DNA of 64,000 bases. Origin: a virus. The position numbers and the translations under genes are program-made. Below are positions 1 through 9,488 of this stretch, one piece after another. The DNA lies in the IMG/VR virus record IMGVR_UViG_3300032323_003820, positions 1 through 64,000 of that record; one strand, given 5' to 3'. Within the stretch, counting starts at the first letter, position 1. The number at the start of each line of letters is the position of its first letter. The notes under the pieces were generated by a model. The model was given only the letters and a program-made list of their open reading frames with translations, searched no databases and was not told the DNA's origin.

Positions 1-219
1 ACTTCCTGAAGAACCACTTGTACCTGAACTTCCTGAAGAACCATCGGTTCCTGATGAACCAGAGCTTCCTGATGTTCCTGATGAACCAGAACTACCACTT
101 GTACCTGAACTTCCTGAAGAACCTGATGTACCAGAACTACCGCTTGTGCCTGAACTTCCATCTATTCCACTTGTTCCTGAAGAACCAGATGTACCAGAGC
201 TCCCATCACCACCAGCAGC
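1..219 (-). repeat. Collagen-like GSSGTSG repeat block 2 of the fibre gene
   Basis: In-frame Gly-X-Y coding repeat (GSSGTSG units with occasional GTDG or GIDG) that continues past the left edge. Synonymous codons vary between units, so the repeat is kept at protein level and is not a recent DNA expansion. Confidence 0.8.
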
Positions 220-1965
220 ACCTTCCAAATTGATAGTCCAAGCCGAATAGGCTCCAATACCAATTATGTTTGCAACATCAACGACCATATTACCATTAGA
301 AGAGTTGTAACTAACAACCATTCCAATCATATGATTAGATAAATCATACGCAATTATTACATCTTGAGCAATACTGTACCCCAAATTAGTTCCAACCACA
401 AATGTACCTGTACTTCCTGTTTGGATAGTCAAAAGTGTTGATGAAGTTGTTCTATACAAATCACCTGAAAAACCAGATGTCCCACTAGAACCGTTTGTAC
501 CAGAACTACCACTAGTTCCTGAAGAGCCGTCCGAACCTGATGTTCCCGAACTACCCGAACTACCGCTTGTTCCTGAAGAACCACTAGAACCTGATGTACC
601 AGAACTACCGCTTGTTCCTGAAGAGCCACTAGAACCTGAACTTCCACTTGTACCAGAACTACCAGATGAACCAGATGTTCCGCTTGACCCTGAACTTCCA
701 CTTGTGCCGGAACTACCCGATGAGCCACTTGTTCCTGATGAACCAGAGCTTCCAGATGAACCATCAGAACCTGATGTTCCTGAACTACCTGAAGAACCGC
801 TTGTTCCTGAACTTCCACTCGTTCCTGCTCCATCAATTAAACCAATTGTTCCACCTGTTATTCCAATCGTAATATTATCCGGCATTACTCCTCCAATTTG
901 TGATGAAGTTGCGGTTCCAAGATATGCTGTTTCTTGAATACTATTGTCACCAAATTTTATCGTCGACCCACTTTGTGGTATAGTTATTCCTGATGGATTT
1001 ATTATGAAGGATAATGAACCTTGGTATTCATTTGGTTTTGTTGCATAAAATCTGAATTCAGTTGGGGTGCTTGTGGCACTGAAGGTACCTAAAGAGTACA
1101 TATCCATAAACGTGTGAGGTAAGTCCCCTATATTACCAAAACCTGATTCAGTTGTCCAACCTACACCTGCAAATCTTGCAATTGTTCCTACTTTGGTATT
1201 TGTTGGAAATTGTGCGGTACCTCCGGCATTTCGACCACCAAATTGACTAAATCGTGTGTCCCCATAACTATCGTTAACAATTCTACTTACTTGGTCATCG
1301 TGACCAGTTACGTGAATCATTCCACCAGGATTCACAGGTGGTGCCGAATACCCCCCATCATTTCCTATAATTTCTAAAACCGCGGCTCTATTTGGATTTT
1401 GATACGAAGATGTGATATAAACTTGTCCATTAGGGTCAACTCTAAAAACACCCAAATCTACTGTCTGTCCACTTATTCCTTCGACAATCAAACCACCTGA
1501 TTGAACCCTCAAAAAATTAAATAAATTACTCAAAGTTACAGTATTACCTGAAGGGGCGTCAGGTAATATTTTCAAACTGGCATTCCCTAAAATAACATCA
1601 CTCCAAGGATGTTCAGCTGAACCCAAAGAATTACCGCTAAAAAAAGGTAAGAAATTTCCATTAAGAAACATATCTCCATTTCCTGGAACTATGAGTAAAT
1701 TTTCATTTGTTATACCTGAAATTGTGTTACCCGATAAAACTATTGCATTTGTATAAATAGATTTTAAGGAATTCGATAAATCCCCTATTTGGTAAGTATT
1801 GTCCGTATCAGGAATCAAATCCTGATACATCACGCCAAACGGTTCACTTTTCCATAAATCCTGAACGTTTATATTATAGGTAACACCACTAGCAACAACA
1901 GCAATTATTGAATTATTGGTTGCTGCGGTTAAGTTAGGTAATCCTGATATTGGTAAATTTGGCAT
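1..1965 (-). CDS. Collagen-like tail-fibre/adhesin protein (3' end outside window)
   Basis: The first 655 codons are present and the frame is still open at the left edge. The start is the ATG on the complement of 1963-1965, 12 nt after a TATTTATA motif. Residues 1 to about 375 are non-repetitive and include a segment (SAEHPWSDVILGN) of the kind found in phage fibre proteins. From about residue 378 come Gly-Ser-Ser/Gly-Thr-Ser triplets (collagen-like G-X-Y, but Ser/Thr-rich and almost without Pro). A non-repetitive insert of about 85 residues (complement of 220-475) separates two such blocks. Family knowledge: Gly-X-Y repeats form trimeric shafts in phage fibres. Inferred role: receptor-binding fibre or capsid decoration. 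The missing C-terminus, where a tip or chaperone domain would lie, prevents a firmer call. Confidence 0.8.
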   Translation of the reverse strand, partial: MPNLPISGLPNLTAATNNSIIAVVASGVTYNINVQDLWKSEPFGVMYQDLIPDTDNTYQIGDLSNSLKSIYTNAIVLSGNTISGITNENLLIVPGNGDMFLNGNFLPFFSGNSLGSAEHPWSDVILGNASLKILPDAPSGNTVTLSNLFNFLRVQSGGLIVEGISGQTVDLGVFRVDPNGQVYITSSYQNPNRAAVLEIIGNDGGYSAPPVNPGGMIHVTGHDDQVSRIVNDSYGDTRFSQFGGRNAGGTAQFPTNTKVGTIARFAGVGWTTESGFGNIGDLPHTFMDMYSLGTFSATSTPTEFRFYATKPNEYQGSLSFIINPSGITIPQSGSTIKFGDNSIQETAYLGTATSSQIGGVMPDNITIGITGGTIGLIDGAGTSGSSGTSGSSGSSGTSGSDGSSGSSGSSGTSGSSGSSGTSGSSGSSGTSGSSGSSGTSGSSGSSGSSGTSGSSGTSGSSGSSGTSGSSGSSGTSGSDGSSGTSGSSGTNGSSGTSGFSGDLYRTTSSTLLTIQTGSTGTFVVGTNLGYSIAQDVIIAYDLSNHMIGMVVSYNSSNGNMVVDVANIIGIGAYSAWTINLEGAAGGDGSSGTSGSSGTSGIDGSSGTSGSSGTSGSSGSSGTSGSSGSSGTSGSSGSSGTDGSSGSSGTSGSSGS
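476..831 (-). repeat. Collagen-like GSSGTSG repeat block 1 of the fibre gene
   Basis: About 118 residues of Gly-Ser-Ser/Gly-Thr-Ser triplets, ending in GFSGD where the globular insert starts. The opposite strand shows long open frames here only because the repeat has no stop codons in other frames. Confidence 0.8.
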
Positions 1966-1977
1966 TTTATTTTATTT

Positions 1978-1985
1978 TATAAATA
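1978..1985 (-). promoter_or_regulatory. Candidate late promoter TATTTATA
   Basis: Reads TATTTATA on the minus strand, 12 nt before the ATG of the collagen-like fibre gene. Confidence 0.5.
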
Positions 1986-1990
1986 TGTTT

Positions 1991-4900
1991 TTATAGTCCG
2001 TATTTCGATTTATCGGCATTGAAGTTTTGTAGAACCTCCGAATCCGTCAAAGATTTATTGTACACTCTCACAACACCCATTCTTCCATTAAACCATTGCG
2101 CAAACTGCCCTCCGTTAAATGAACCCAAATACAAAGGAGATGTTGTATTTTTAATACTTGTAAATGAATGAGAGTTACTTCCAATTAAACTACCGTTTAT
2201 GTAAAGAGCCAATGAATTACTTGAAACGTTTGTCCAAACACCAACAACTTGATACCATGTATTGATACTTAAAGTAGATGTTGGGGTTGTGACTGATGTC
2301 GAGCCATTACCTATTTCCATAAATGTATTACCATTTGATATAGTCCTTAATCCATATCCCCAGTCCGCAGAGTTACCACCATCAGTTTTCGCAATTAAAA
2401 TTCTACTTGCCCCCGCAATTACCGAATGGTTCACCCAAAATTCAATAGACCAATCACCACTACCAGGTTCTAATAAGGCATTGTCGGCAACACTAACTTG
2501 TGATGTCGAACCATTATATGAAAAATATGGTGATGTAAATGTTATGTTGGACATTGTACCGTTCAAACCATTACCTGATAAATCATTTATTATAGTACCA
2601 CTACCAGAATAACTTGAAGAGTTACTTGGGTCATAATATAAGACAAGATTACTTGTTACAGGTGCATTAGATGTCGAGGTTGGTGTTGGAGTAGTGGTTG
2701 TTGTGTTTGTTGGGGTATTAGTTGGTGTAGGTGTATTTGTTGGAGTCTCAGTCATAGTTGGTGTTGTAGTTTCAGTGATGGTTGGAGTATTCGTTGGGGT
2801 ATTAGTTGATGTAGGAGTATTTGTTTGAGTTTCAGTAGGAGTTATAGTATTAGTAGGTGTATTAGTTGGTGTATTTGTAGGTGTTTCGGTATAAGTTGGT
2901 GTTGGAGTTTCAGTTGGAGTAGGAGACGATGATGCAACTTGTATCAATATACCAAAACCATCTTCTTGTAAAATCGTAAAATTATCTTCCTGTAATAAAA
3001 AGTTAGTATCTTGTGCTGTTGGAGTTAGTGTAGGTGTTTCCGTTGGTGTTTCTGTAATTGTTGGAGTTAGAGTTTCTGTCGGTGTAATTGTTGGCGTTGG
3101 AGTTGGAGTCTCAGTTGGAGTAATCGTTTGAGTCGGTGTTGGTGATTGGGAAACAGCTAAACAAGGTATAATCGAAGAAATATTTCCTGTATTTTCATTC
3201 AATACATAAATGTTTGTACCATCAGAATAATATCCATTTGGTGCATCAAATGCATCATCACAAGAATAATCTGTAAAAAGCTGCTCTCCAACGTTGAGTG
3301 TTCCATTAACTAATTGATAATAATTTGTTGTAGGAGACGAACAAGATAGATATGGGTCTGACAAATTGTATCCCAACGGAACGATTATGTGATTTTCTGA
3401 AGATGGACTAAAACAAGATTCGAGGTAATTTATACGTCCATCACCTGACAATATTATTGCCGAATTATAATCTCCACAGAAAACATCACTCCAACCATCC
3501 ACACCTGTCATTTGAATTGTATTACCTGAGCAATCAGTAAATTGGAATCTAGGATTCTGAGGACCAACATAGGTAAATCTTATTTTTGAGCAAGATTCAA
3601 AAACTGTAGTATGAGATGGTGTAACAGTTGGTGTTATTGTTGGTGTAAGAGTAACTGTAGGTGTTATGGTTGAAGTTGGGGTGAGTGTAGTCGTTGGTGT
3701 TATAGAAGTTGTTGGTGTATTAGTTGGAGTACGTGAAATAGTTGGAGTAAGTGAAATCGTTGGAGTAGGTGTAGGTGTTGCCGCCGCTGGTGATGGAGGT
3801 TCTTCACATTTTAAACAGAATGGGTCTAATAAACCGTATCTTGTTTTTAAAAGCCTAAAATTATGTCTTACCTGACCAGCGTTCAACGGTTCTGAATACA
3901 TTCTAAACGCACTAATATCACCAATAAAACTACCACCAAAAAACTTTTCTAAACGAATGTGAGTTGTCAATCCCGAGTATTCGGTTTCATCTAAAATTTC
4001 TGTTGTCAAACATTCTGGGTCTTGTTGATAGGTCATCCCTGATAAAGTTACAGGACAACCTGAAAGAGTTAAATTATCGTGTAATCCCTGTGTACCTCCA
4101 CCCAAAGAAATATTATACGCAACACCCACTTGTGTTTCACGCGCAGTGTTTAAAGGTCTTGGTATAATTTCTTCAAAGTTTTCTACAACCAAAAATAATT
4201 TACCATTGACGTAAAATCTAAAAGAACCCAATCTATCATTTTTTTCATCAACCCATCTTTCAGTAATATTAACGACTTCGACTGTCGCTGGGTCATAAGG
4301 TATTTCTTGTGTTATTGGTGGTTCAATAAGACTAACACTATTATGCGCTGATGAAGCGGTGAATACTGTTTTGACTATTTCACCCAATCCACCTTTATAA
4401 AGTAAGTCACAATCATCCCAATAGGTATACCTTTGGAAGACTGCGTCAATTTGAACCCATCTTTCTTCTTGACTATAAGTTGTTCCTGAACAATCATCAA
4501 AAATACCTCTTGTTGAACACCATTCAGTCACACTTGTTCCTGTAGTATATGTTATTCCTGTAGAACAAACTCCGGTAGTCTCACAACCACCTGTTATTCT
4601 ATATGTTTTAACACACAGCCTTGGACTTCCTGTATCACCACTAAGTCTCAAAGATAACGCATTCGAAACACCATCATATAACGGGTTCAACTCAGGAATG
4701 GATGCATATGTGGTACAACTACAAGGACAATTTCCACACGCACAATTCTGAGAAGTAACTCCAGATTGTTGATAAACATATCCACATGTTGATGCAGTAT
4801 ACCCTGTTTGAGAACAACCGCAAGTTAGCAGACAATTCAATCCTTCTGTTACTCTTGTATAACCCGAATCAGTTATCGGTGAACCATTTGCATAGTGATA

Positions 4901-5653
4901 AAATTTGTTTTCTGCTCTAGTCCCGTAATAGAAGAAAATACCCTTATTGTCAGGATATCTTTCATTCAAACCTACGCTCGTATCACCTGTCCATCTGTAT
5001 CTTAACATGAACTCTGAGGACCAACCCAAATTGAATCTCTCAGGTAAAACTTCATAGTCATAACCAAATGATTTGTAGAAACCTTGGTAAAATCCTCCGT
5101 CGAATTTTATATAATTTCCGACAGCATTTGCATCATTATCAATGGATAAATTATATGTGTATGAATCGTCGTTATATATTCTATCGGAAGTAGTTGTGAA
5201 CCCTGTAATTGGGTGCATCTTAAATCTTCTATCGTATTTGTATCTTGAGAATTTGTCCGCAGTTGAAGTGTACAATCCTGTATTTAATTCTATCGTTTCG
5301 CCTGAAAATCTTTTTACCAAACCATTATCCATTCCTGTCAGACCAACATCACACAATTCAGTTTTAGCAGAACAAACCAACAAATCAATTCCTAAAGGAT
5401 TCCAATAATTTTCTGAAACAATTACGTCACTATCAAAGTTACCACAATTGATACAATTGATAGTATCTGAACTATTGATATCAAAATTTAACGGCATCCT
5501 ATTGCCGTCATCTTCACCTATCAAAAATGGTGAAAAAATAACTTCTTCATCGTAATCACGTTCATCCGATGCCAATGAGATATCGGTAATTTCATTTAGA
5601 GGTTTAAGATATAACCTCTTGAACACATATTGATTTATATTCTGATATGACAT
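1991..5653 (-). CDS. Large virion adhesin: Cys-rich region, Thr-Pro repeats, C-terminal LamG-like domain
   Basis: 1220 residues; the ATG lies 9 nt after TATTTATT. The N-terminal half (about 1-620) contains a Cys-dense patch near residues 270-310 and, near residue 490, a segment (RFYVNGKLFLVVENF) typical of concanavalin/LamG folds, so a first, interrupted lectin-like module is possible. Three Thr-Pro-rich linkers (about 624-681, 838-880 and 908-996) separate unique domains. Residues about 1000-1220 form a LamG/concanavalin-like domain (FSYNGSTSQVSV; EFWVN; ALYINGSLIGS; GRMGVVRVYN). Such lectin-like domains bind glycans, and with the neighbouring fibre gene this suggests a tail-associated adhesin. 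Exact location in the virion is unknown. Confidence 0.7.
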   Translation of the reverse strand: MSYQNINQYVFKRLYLKPLNEITDISLASDERDYDEEVIFSPFLIGEDDGNRMPLNFDINSSDTINCINCGNFDSDVIVSENYWNPLGIDLLVCSAKTELCDVGLTGMDNGLVKRFSGETIELNTGLYTSTADKFSRYKYDRRFKMHPITGFTTTSDRIYNDDSYTYNLSIDNDANAVGNYIKFDGGFYQGFYKSFGYDYEVLPERFNLGWSSEFMLRYRWTGDTSVGLNERYPDNKGIFFYYGTRAENKFYHYANGSPITDSGYTRVTEGLNCLLTCGCSQTGYTASTCGYVYQQSGVTSQNCACGNCPCSCTTYASIPELNPLYDGVSNALSLRLSGDTGSPRLCVKTYRITGGCETTGVCSTGITYTTGTSVTEWCSTRGIFDDCSGTTYSQEERWVQIDAVFQRYTYWDDCDLLYKGGLGEIVKTVFTASSAHNSVSLIEPPITQEIPYDPATVEVVNITERWVDEKNDRLGSFRFYVNGKLFLVVENFEEIIPRPLNTARETQVGVAYNISLGGGTQGLHDNLTLSGCPVTLSGMTYQQDPECLTTEILDETEYSGLTTHIRLEKFFGGSFIGDISAFRMYSEPLNAGQVRHNFRLLKTRYGLLDPFCLKCEEPPSPAAATPTPTPTISLTPTISRTPTNTPTTSITPTTTLTPTSTITPTVTLTPTITPTVTPSHTTVFESCSKIRFTYVGPQNPRFQFTDCSGNTIQMTGVDGWSDVFCGDYNSAIILSGDGRINYLESCFSPSSENHIIVPLGYNLSDPYLSCSSPTTNYYQLVNGTLNVGEQLFTDYSCDDAFDAPNGYYSDGTNIYVLNENTGNISSIIPCLAVSQSPTPTQTITPTETPTPTPTITPTETLTPTITETPTETPTLTPTAQDTNFLLQEDNFTILQEDGFGILIQVASSSPTPTETPTPTYTETPTNTPTNTPTNTITPTETQTNTPTSTNTPTNTPTITETTTPTMTETPTNTPTPTNTPTNTTTTTPTPTSTSNAPVTSNLVLYYDPSNSSSYSGSGTIINDLSGNGLNGTMSNITFTSPYFSYNGSTSQVSVADNALLEPGSGDWSIEFWVNHSVIAGASRILIAKTDGGNSADWGYGLRTISNGNTFMEIGNGSTSVTTPTSTLSINTWYQVVGVWTNVSSNSLALYINGSLIGSNSHSFTSIKNTTSPLYLGSFNGGQFAQWFNGRMGVVRVYNKSLTDSEVLQNFNADKSKYGL
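2664..3780 (-). repeat. Thr-Pro-rich linker repeats (three blocks)
   Basis: Blocks at about 2664-2930, 3015-3140 and 3610-3780 encode TPT, TPTNTPT, TITPT and TETPT units. They are imperfect and Thr-dominated, resembling mucin-like linkers. The same repeat type recurs in the gene at 50497-51345. Confidence 0.75.
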
Positions 5654-5662
5654 AATCTATAG

Positions 5663-5670
5663 AATAAATA
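5663..5670 (-). promoter_or_regulatory. Candidate late promoter TATTTATT
   Basis: Minus-strand TATTTATT, 9 nt before the ATG of the lectin-like adhesin; half of a divergent pair with the plus-strand motif at 5684. Confidence 0.5.
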
Positions 5671-5683
5671 CACTTTGTGTGTG

Positions 5684-5691
5684 TATTTATA
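5684..5691 (+). promoter_or_regulatory. Candidate late promoter TATTTATA
   Basis: Plus-strand TATTTATA, 9 nt before the ATG at 5701. It lies upstream of the preferred ATG and supports it over the in-frame TTG at 5677. Confidence 0.5.
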
Positions 5692-5700
5692 GTAAAAAAG

Positions 5701-6510
5701 ATGATTAGTATAGATAAAGAATATTTTTCAAACCCTTACTATTTTTTGCTGAGGGAGAAAGGAGAACACTATTCACTTTATTTCTCTTCAGAAAAAACAT
5801 TGACTGAAGCAAGGAAAAAGGATAAAGTGATTAAAATACCAAAAGATAAGTTGAAGAAGGTCGAAAAATATTTGGAAAAATTACTGAAACAGGATGAAAA
5901 AAAATCTACCGAAGAAATGAATGGTGAGATTGAGGAGTTAGTAAATGCTGATGGTAACTTGATGAATTCTAAAATTCCAATTTTAGACCCAAGACTACAT
6001 CCGAGAAAAACTATGGACCAATCAATTGCAATGGCAAGACAAACAAATGACCCTGTAATTAGAGGTTATAGAAATTATTATGGTTACGGTATGGGTGAAG
6101 CGGATATGTCTAAAGCATTTGGGTATGAGGAAACAAAAGATTTAGATGGTGAGGAGACTTATGAATATTATAAAGATGAATTAGAAATGGAACCAGAAGA
6201 AGCAAAAGAAAGAACAAAACAACAAGGAAAAGACCCTTCAGGTAAAAAAGACGAAAAATCACCATACTACGATGAGAAAGGATTTGTTACGAAGGCGACA
6301 ATATCTGAAATTCAAAAACAAAAAATGATTAAAGTTTTAGAAGACATGCTCACAAGAAAAAAAGATACAGGTAAAAGTGATTTGTCAACAAAAGAAAATG
6401 AAGAAGAACTTCCTCTTTTGGTTAGAAGAAATTTAAAATCACTTTTGAAAAATATTGATAAACACGGGATTTCAAAGGAGCAAATTATAAAACAAATAAA
6501 GGGTGAATAA
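5701..6510 (+). CDS. Hypothetical charged protein, probably virion-associated
   Basis: 269 residues from the ATG at 5701; an upstream in-frame TTG at 5677 is less likely because the late motif lies between the two. The protein is Lys/Glu-rich and soluble, with a conserved-looking core around residues 85-130 (DPRLHPRKTMDQS, then YRNYYGYGMGEADMS) and a helical, charged C-terminus (LLVRRNLKSLLKNIDKHG). No family was recognised. It starts a plus-strand run of five tightly packed genes (to 8223) that begins with a late-type promoter, so a structural or assembly role is inferred. Confidence 0.6.
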   Translation: MISIDKEYFSNPYYFLLREKGEHYSLYFSSEKTLTEARKKDKVIKIPKDKLKKVEKYLEKLLKQDEKKSTEEMNGEIEELVNADGNLMNSKIPILDPRLHPRKTMDQSIAMARQTNDPVIRGYRNYYGYGMGEADMSKAFGYEETKDLDGEETYEYYKDELEMEPEEAKERTKQQGKDPSGKKDEKSPYYDEKGFVTKATISEIQKQKMIKVLEDMLTRKKDTGKSDLSTKENEEELPLLVRRNLKSLLKNIDKHGISKEQIIKQIKGE

Positions 6511-6979
6511 GGATTTATATAATAGTGCTAGTGGTATTGTGGAGTTCCCAAAAGAAATGAGGGAGCACATGACAATTTGTTTCAAGAAAGCAAATTGTCA
6601 AGATGAAAATTTGGAAGGATTTAAAAGAAACAAAGAACTACAATCTCAGAAAACTATAGATTATAAACAATTGAAAAGAATTAAAAATTTCTTCGATAAT
6701 TTCCAAGGGAAACAAGAAGATTTACCTTTTATTCTCAATGGTGAATTCAAAATGAAAACATGGGTTGATAATCAACTTAGAAGAATGAGAGAGGGTATTC
6801 ATCAGACTAAACAAAATAAAATGGATACTGGTATGGAAAATCAATTTATGGACCCACACCAAAAAGATAAACTTGTTGATGTAAGAAAATCAAAAGAACA
6901 TAAAAATACTTTAGCAAAATACGATGTTGAAGTTACAGAATCCCTTAGAAGGATAAATCAACTAATATCAAAAATTTAA
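6503..6979 (+). CDS. Hypothetical protein, helical
   Basis: 158 residues from a GTG that overlaps the end of the preceding gene by 8 bp. An internal ATG at 6557 (MREHMTIC) is an alternative start. It is basic and mostly helical, with two Cys near the N-terminus, and has no recognised domain. The overlap indicates translational coupling with the 5701 gene. Confidence 0.55.
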   Translation: MNKDLYNSASGIVEFPKEMREHMTICFKKANCQDENLEGFKRNKELQSQKTIDYKQLKRIKNFFDNFQGKQEDLPFILNGEFKMKTWVDNQLRRMREGIHQTKQNKMDTGMENQFMDPHQKDKLVDVRKSKEHKNTLAKYDVEVTESLRRINQLISKI

Positions 6980-6983
6980 AAAT

Positions 6984-7283
6984 ATGGCAAACGAACTTAC
7001 TTTAGATTTATCACAAGATGTTCCTAATGCTCTCACTGCAATTGCAGACCAAGAAAGAGCAAAACTAATACCTAAAAACGATTATAATGCCGTTGGTAAT
7101 GAATACTCTTCAGTAAATAGAGACGCTGTTGCCGATGGTGATAACAAAGGTAGAGGTACAGGAGTTTATTTGGATGTATATAATCAAAGTGCCGGCGACA
7201 AGACTGACATCGCTGAAAGACAAAACGAAATCAAAATCAACAAATTCAACGCACAAAAACCTTATCCTAACTTTCAGTTATGA
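6984..7283 (+). CDS. Hypothetical small acidic protein
   Basis: 99 residues; the leader is A-rich with no Shine-Dalgarno sequence. Asn/Asp-rich and soluble, with no known family. Its stop overlaps the ATG of the WYL-like gene by 4 bp, so the two are probably co-translated. Confidence 0.55.
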   Translation: MANELTLDLSQDVPNALTAIADQERAKLIPKNDYNAVGNEYSSVNRDAVADGDNKGRGTGVYLDVYNQSAGDKTDIAERQNEIKINKFNAQKPYPNFQL

Positions 7284-7660
7284 GATTAGAAACAACACTT
7301 AAAAGTTTAATTGTTGAAATCGCCTCAATCGAGAGTGTAGTTGATTGCATCAAAAACAAAAAGAAATGTATTATCTACTACGACGGTGATGAACCTGGTG
7401 GTCGTGGTCTGAGGGAAATAGAACCTGTTTGTTTAGGAACAAGTAAAGCAGGTAACAAAGTATTGAGAGCTTGGGACGAAGAAGGTGCATCACATACAGG
7501 TTATAAAGGAGAACAACCTTTGCCGGGATGGAGATTATTTAGATTGGACAAAGTACTTTCGTTAAAACCTACTGGTGAAAATTTTTCTGAAATGAAACCA
7601 AATTTTAACCCAAATGGTGACAAAAGTATGACAAATGTTATTATTATAGCAAAATTTTAA
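7280..7660 (+). CDS. Stand-alone WYL-like domain protein
   Basis: 126 residues. The core runs from IIYYDGDEPGGRG through a VCLGTSKAGNKVLRAW strand region to GWRLFRLDKV, which matches the strand order and the (W/L)R-F-RLD-(K/R) ending of WYL domains. WYL domains are small ligand-sensing beta modules usually attached to a DNA-binding HTH. Here there is no HTH and almost nothing else, so a regulator would need a partner. A role in sensing nucleotides or nucleic acid ends is known for some WYL proteins but is only a guess here. Confidence 0.6.
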   Translation: MRLETTLKSLIVEIASIESVVDCIKNKKKCIIYYDGDEPGGRGLREIEPVCLGTSKAGNKVLRAWDEEGASHTGYKGEQPLPGWRLFRLDKVLSLKPTGENFSEMKPNFNPNGDKSMTNVIIIAKF

Positions 7661-7662
7661 TT

Positions 7663-8223
7663 ATGGAACAATTAATGCAAAAACTTATGATGTCCAAAGC
7701 AATAATGGACAAATCAGACCAAATAAAAAGAAGTGGGACACTTCCGATGTCTACGAGTTTATCAGTTCAAAACTTTGACGCACCTGAATCAAAATACAAC
7801 ATACCTCAAGAGTTTCTTGGTGAAAATACCATTTCAAAACCATCCAAAAACCCTTCAGTACCTACAGTTGATGCAATTAAAAATTCCAAACTGCCAGACG
7901 CAATAAAAAAGTTGATGATTGAGCATCCGATAGTTCCACCACAAATGCAAACAGGACCAACTCTATCAAATGAGTTAGTAGAAAAGGCTTCAAGATTAAT
8001 GAAAGATTCTAAACAAAATAATACGTTACCTTCATCCAATCAGCAACAACAAGTTCCTAACATACCAAATATTGAAAAAATGGTTGAGAATGCTGTAAGA
8101 AAAGTTTTGAAAGAAGAAGGGCTTTTAACAGAATCAGAGGAAAAAACTGGTGAGGTTTTCAGTTTTAAAGTGGGTAAACACATTTTCGAAGGGAAAGTCA
8201 CCAAAATCAAAAAACTACAGTAA
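7663..8223 (+). CDS. Hypothetical protein with KVLKEEG motif
   Basis: 186 residues. The middle is Pro/Asn/Gln-rich and probably disordered. Near residue 145 is a helix (MVENAVRKVLKEEGLL) of a kind that recurs in other virion-type proteins of this window, followed by a short beta tail (FSFKVGKHIFEGKVTKI). No family was recognised. Last gene before the sugar island. Confidence 0.55.
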   Translation: MEQLMQKLMMSKAIMDKSDQIKRSGTLPMSTSLSVQNFDAPESKYNIPQEFLGENTISKPSKNPSVPTVDAIKNSKLPDAIKKLMIEHPIVPPQMQTGPTLSNELVEKASRLMKDSKQNNTLPSSNQQQQVPNIPNIEKMVENAVRKVLKEEGLLTESEEKTGEVFSFKVGKHIFEGKVTKIKKLQ

Positions 8224-8276
8224 GACTTTTTTTATTGAGAAAACAAAACTATATTTTGACATAGAAATAAAAAAAT

Positions 8277-9488
8277 ATGTCAAAAATTAAAGTTTTATGT
8301 TTACCGTCCGACCGAACAGGTGTCGGAAAATTTAGGTCAGTTGACCCCCATATTGCATTACAAAATCAATATCCTGATGACTTCCATGTAGATATCGTAT
8401 ATGACCCACCGATGGCAGATGATAACTTTTGGAAAGGTTATGATATTATTTCCTACCACAGAAGTATCGGTACTGACTTCGATTTGGCGAACATAATGAT
8501 TAAAAAACTAAACAGTATGGGTATACCTACTGTTTGTGATATCGATGATTATTGGATGCCGGGTAAAGAACACCCAATTCACGACATAATCAGGGTAAAT
8601 AAAATTAACGAAAAGATTGTTAACAACATTCGTGATTCTAAATACGTAACCACAACAACTACTTTATTTGCCGACGAAGTAAAGAAAACCAACAAAAATG
8701 TCACAATATTCCCTAATGGAATTAATCCGAACGAAGCTCAATTTAAAGAACCTACACCTGAATCTGATAGAATTAGAATTGGATGGTTAGGAGGTTCTTC
8801 ACATCTCCATGACTTACAACTACTGGAACAATCGTTCAGTAAATTGATTCCGATGAAAGATAAAGTTCAGTATGTTCTTTGTGGTTTTGATACCAGAGGA
8901 ACTGTTACTGAAATCAATAAGGAAACAGGAGAACAAAAAAGAAGAGACATCAAACCTGAAGAAACTGTGTGGGCAACGTATGAAAAAATATTCACTCAGA
9001 ATTTTCAAATTATATCAGAAGACTACAAAAAACATCTTTTAAATTATAATCAAGATGAATATTCTAACATGACAAATGAGTCATATAGAAGAGTGTGGAC
9101 ACAACCTGTAACATCATACGCTAAAAACTATTCTAAATTTGACGTTTCTTTAGCTCCGTTAAAAAATCATATGTTTAACAGAATGAAATCACAACTAAAA
9201 GTGATTGAATCAGGATTCTATAAGAAAGCATTAATTGCATCAAATTTAGGTCCTTACACAATAGATTTGAAACATTGTTTAAAAAATGGTAACTTTGTCG
9301 ACGGTAATGCTTTATTAGTAGATGAAAATCGTAACCATTCTGATTGGGCTAAGTATATTGAAAAACTTGTAAAAAACCCTAACCTAATCAAAGATATGGG
9401 TGAAAGACTGTATGAAACAGTGAAAGATGTTTATGACCTTAAAGTTATTACCAAAAACAGAGCGGAATTCTATAAATCGATTATATGA
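8277..9488 (+). CDS. GT4-like (GT-B) glycosyltransferase
   Basis: 403 residues. The N-terminal Rossmann half holds RTGVGKFR (about 13-20) and DIDDYW (88-93); the C-terminal half has IFPNGINP, IRIGWLGGSSHLHDL and a late ESGFYKKALIASN segment that corresponds to the donor-binding E-x7-E region of GT4 enzymes. It should transfer a sugar from an NDP-sugar in the cytoplasm; donor and acceptor cannot be read. It opens the glycan island with an A-rich leader and overlaps the next gene by 4 bp. Confidence 0.8.
   Translation: MSKIKVLCLPSDRTGVGKFRSVDPHIALQNQYPDDFHVDIVYDPPMADDNFWKGYDIISYHRSIGTDFDLANIMIKKLNSMGIPTVCDIDDYWMPGKEHPIHDIIRVNKINEKIVNNIRDSKYVTTTTTLFADEVKKTNKNVTIFPNGINPNEAQFKEPTPESDRIRIGWLGGSSHLHDLQLLEQSFSKLIPMKDKVQYVLCGFDTRGTVTEINKETGEQKRRDIKPEETVWATYEKIFTQNFQIISEDYKKHLLNYNQDEYSNMTNESYRRVWTQPVTSYAKNYSKFDVSLAPLKNHMFNRMKSQLKVIESGFYKKALIASNLGPYTIDLKHCLKNGNFVDGNALLVDENRNHSDWAKYIEKLVKNPNLIKDMGERLYETVKDVYDLKVITKNRAEFYKSII

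Noticed and set aside
18-937. Plus-strand and alternative-frame open frames over the fibre repeat (18-233, 648-872, 704-937, minus 429-836)
   Set aside because: They are by-products of the stop-free Gly-Ser-Thr repeat; the minus frame continuous from 1965 gives a sensible collagen-like protein.
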